A stretch of 64,000 bases of DNA from NCBI GenBank assembly GCA_963778845.1, contig CAVZVW010000009.1, forward strand, positions 496,001-560,000, written 5' to 3'. A program made the translations under genes and the position numbers. How positions within the stretch are numbered: the first letter of the stretch is position 1; each line of letters opens with the position of its first letter. The notes beneath the pieces were generated by a model. That model did not search any database and had not been told where the DNA came from. It saw only the letters and a list, made by a program, of their open reading frames with translations. This document shows, one piece after another, positions 62,385 to 64,000 of the stretch. The stretch is from CAVZVW01 sp963778845 (GTDB lineage: Bacteria > Actinomycetota > Actinomycetes > Actinomycetales > Kineosporiaceae).

Positions 62385-64000
62385 GGATGACGAGCTGCTG
62401 GGTCGCTCGCGTCATCGCGACATAGCGGTCGACTGCTCCCTCGATGTCCGTGCCGAACGACTGTGGGTCGATGAGGACGACCAGGTCGAACTCGAGCCCC
62501 TTCGACAGCTCCGGGGGCAGGGACCGGACGCGGGACGTCGCCCGGAACGTGGGATCGCCGATGACGCAGGCGATCCCGTCGGCATGCGTGGCGAGCCAGG
62601 TGTCGAGGATCGAGCCCAGCTCCGACGTCGACCTGTGGACGACGGGGACGCCGCTGCTGCGGATGGAGGTGGGTATGTTCGCGTCCGGGAGCGCGGCCCG
62701 GATGACCGGCTCGGCCTCGTGCATGACCTCTGCCGGCGTGCGGTAGTTGATGCTCAGGGAGGCCATGTTGATCCGCTCGAGCCCGATCCGCTCGAGCCGT
62801 TCCTGCCACGACTCGGTGAACCCGTGTCGGGCCTGGGCACGGTCTCCGACGATGGTGAAGCTGCGGGACGGGCAGCGCAGCAGCAGCATCTGCCACTCCG
62901 CGTCAGTCAGCTCCTGCGCCTCGTCGACGACGATGTGCGCGAACGGGCCGGCGAGCACGTCCGGGGCGGGGCCGGGCAGCGCGGACTCGTCGACCAGGAC
63001 ATCGTGGAAGTCCTCGCCGCGCAGCATCGTCACCAGGCCCACGCCGTACTCGTCGTCGGCGGCCTCGATCAGGTCGTCGACCACCCGGTCCATGAGCTCT
63101 CGCTCGGCGGCGACGGCGGCGTCATGCCGACGCGTGCGTCGTGACGCCTCCGGGTCGCCGAGCCGCTGCCGCGCGGCGTCCAGGAGGGGCAGGTCGGACA
63201 CCGTCCACGCCTGGGCGTCTACGCGCTGCAGCGTCCGGACGTCGTCGCGGCTGAGCCAGGGCGCGCATGTGCGAAGGTAGGCAGGTACCGACCACAGGTC
63301 CGCGACGACGTCAGCCGCGTCGAGCAGCGGCCACGCGCGGTTGAGGGCCATGCGCAGCTCCTTGTTCCGCAGCAGCGAGGTGCGGAGCAGGTCGGCCGGC
63401 TCGTCGCCGTCATGTTTGTCCGCCAGGATCGATGAGCAGCTCCTCCCAGATCTGCTCGCGCGCCTCGTTGTGCGGCGTACCGGGATCCATCGCCTCGAAC
63501 GCGTCAGCCCAGTCGTCGGCGCTCAGCCAGATGTCGGACCACGGGGTCGTGACCGTCATCGGCTTGGTTGGCGGCTCCTCGTAGATCCCCACGGCCGCCT
63601 CGATCGCCTTCACCATGGTCGCGGACGACTTCAGGAGGGCCACGTGAGGGTCTGCCTCGATCACTGCTCCGGCTCCCTCGGCGACGAGGTCTCGCAGGGT
63701 GCAGGTCTGCACGCCCTCCTCACCGAGGCTGGGGAGGACGTCGGCGACGTAGGCCAGGTAGGGCTGGTGGGGTCCGACGAACAGCACGCCACCCCGGTGG
63801 TGACGCAGGCGTGGGTCGGAGTAGAGGAGGTAGGCGGAGCGATGCAGAGCGACGACCGTCTTCCCCGTACCCGGACCGCCGTCGACGACGAGAGCACCGC
63901 TCGATCCCGCCCGGATGATGGCGTCCTGGTCGGCCTGGATGGTGGCGAGCACGTCTCGCATCCGGGGCGACCGGCTGCTGCCCAGGCTGGCGATGAACGC
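62371..64000 (-). CDS. helR: HelR/UvrD-type helicase, frameshifted, 5' end outside window
   Basis: Minus strand, running off the right edge. The upstream part reads MRDVLATIQADQDAIIRAGS, GALVVDGGPGTGKTVVALHR (Walker A) and SAYLLYSDPRL; the downstream part holds FAHIVVDEAQELTDAEWQML (Walker B, DEAQ), FTIVGDRAQARHGF, INYRTPAEVMHEAEPVI and DRYVAMTRATQQLVILTS. The 'MRDilATIQaeQDeIIRa' start is that of HelR/HelD-type ATPases that dislodge RNA polymerase, linked to rifamycin tolerance in actinomycetes. Between EELLID and ILADKHDGDEPAD (63421-63436) the frame moves by one base, so the upstream frame stops at 63410. One extra base is the simplest cause; assembly error or real mutation cannot be told apart. 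Confidence 0.8.

Overview
The window is high-GC DNA with dense coding, frequent GTG starts, 4-bp GTGA/ATGA gene overlaps and leaderless-looking starts. Together with SARP, TetR, ECF-sigma, OsmC and HelR-type genes this points to an actinomycete, probably of the order Micrococcales; a family such as Cellulomonadaceae or Intrasporangiaceae is a guess. No rRNA, tRNA, CRISPR array, transposase or integrase was recognised.

Layout. 1-7307: an exported Ser/Thr/Pro-rich protein (cut by the window edge), a secreted hexaheme c-type cytochrome, a membrane-anchored NHL propeller and a membrane TPR protein on the minus strand, facing a GAF histidine kinase/LuxR-type regulator pair; this looks like an extracytoplasmic electron-transfer module beside its own sensor. 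7374-20887: household and accessory genes (PlsB acyltransferase, hotdog thioesterase, ICMT-like methyltransferase, FAD oxidoreductase divergent from a TetR regulator with a striking operator, GGDEF-EAL protein, arginase remnant, M16-like pseudopeptidase, NagA, a 16-bp tandem repeat array, a LysR regulator).

20888-48723: the main item. From 21268 to 43420 one strand encodes a nearly gap-free operon for a contractile phage-tail-like particle: tail-terminator-like protein, sheath, tube, tape-measure chaperones, a block of long hydrophobic tape-measure-like proteins, CIS tube-cap protein, LysM protein, gpD-like hub, gpV spike, an LPx-repeat protein where a spike tip would be expected, gp25, gpJ, gpI, a DUF6519/Ig fibre and a 1084-residue protein with eleven PASTA repeats. 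There is no capsid, terminase, integrase, holin, endolysin or AAA+ ATPase. A SARP regulator, a zincin-like protein, a phosphoesterase without a signal peptide and an ECF sigma/membrane-protein pair follow; the two enzymes are plausible payloads. I read the locus as a domesticated contractile injection system with a peptidoglycan-binding fibre. Sheath, hub, gpI and one tape-measure gene each appear to carry a single-base frameshift, so either the assembly is imperfect or the locus is decaying.

48815-64000: OsmC protein, a membrane protein with a PI-PLC-like extracellular domain, back-to-back remnants of a luciferase-like monooxygenase and a nitrilase, a Rieske protein, a phosphatidylcholine-synthase-like enzyme, two DMT permeases, a tight four-gene XRE-cupin/B3-B4/PaiB/EamA operon, a DUF1801 protein, an aminoglycoside-phosphotransferase-like kinase, a RibD-C reductase, a membrane-protein pseudogene with one amber codon, a GyrI-like protein, a GNAT enzyme and a frameshifted HelR/UvrD-type helicase that leaves the window.
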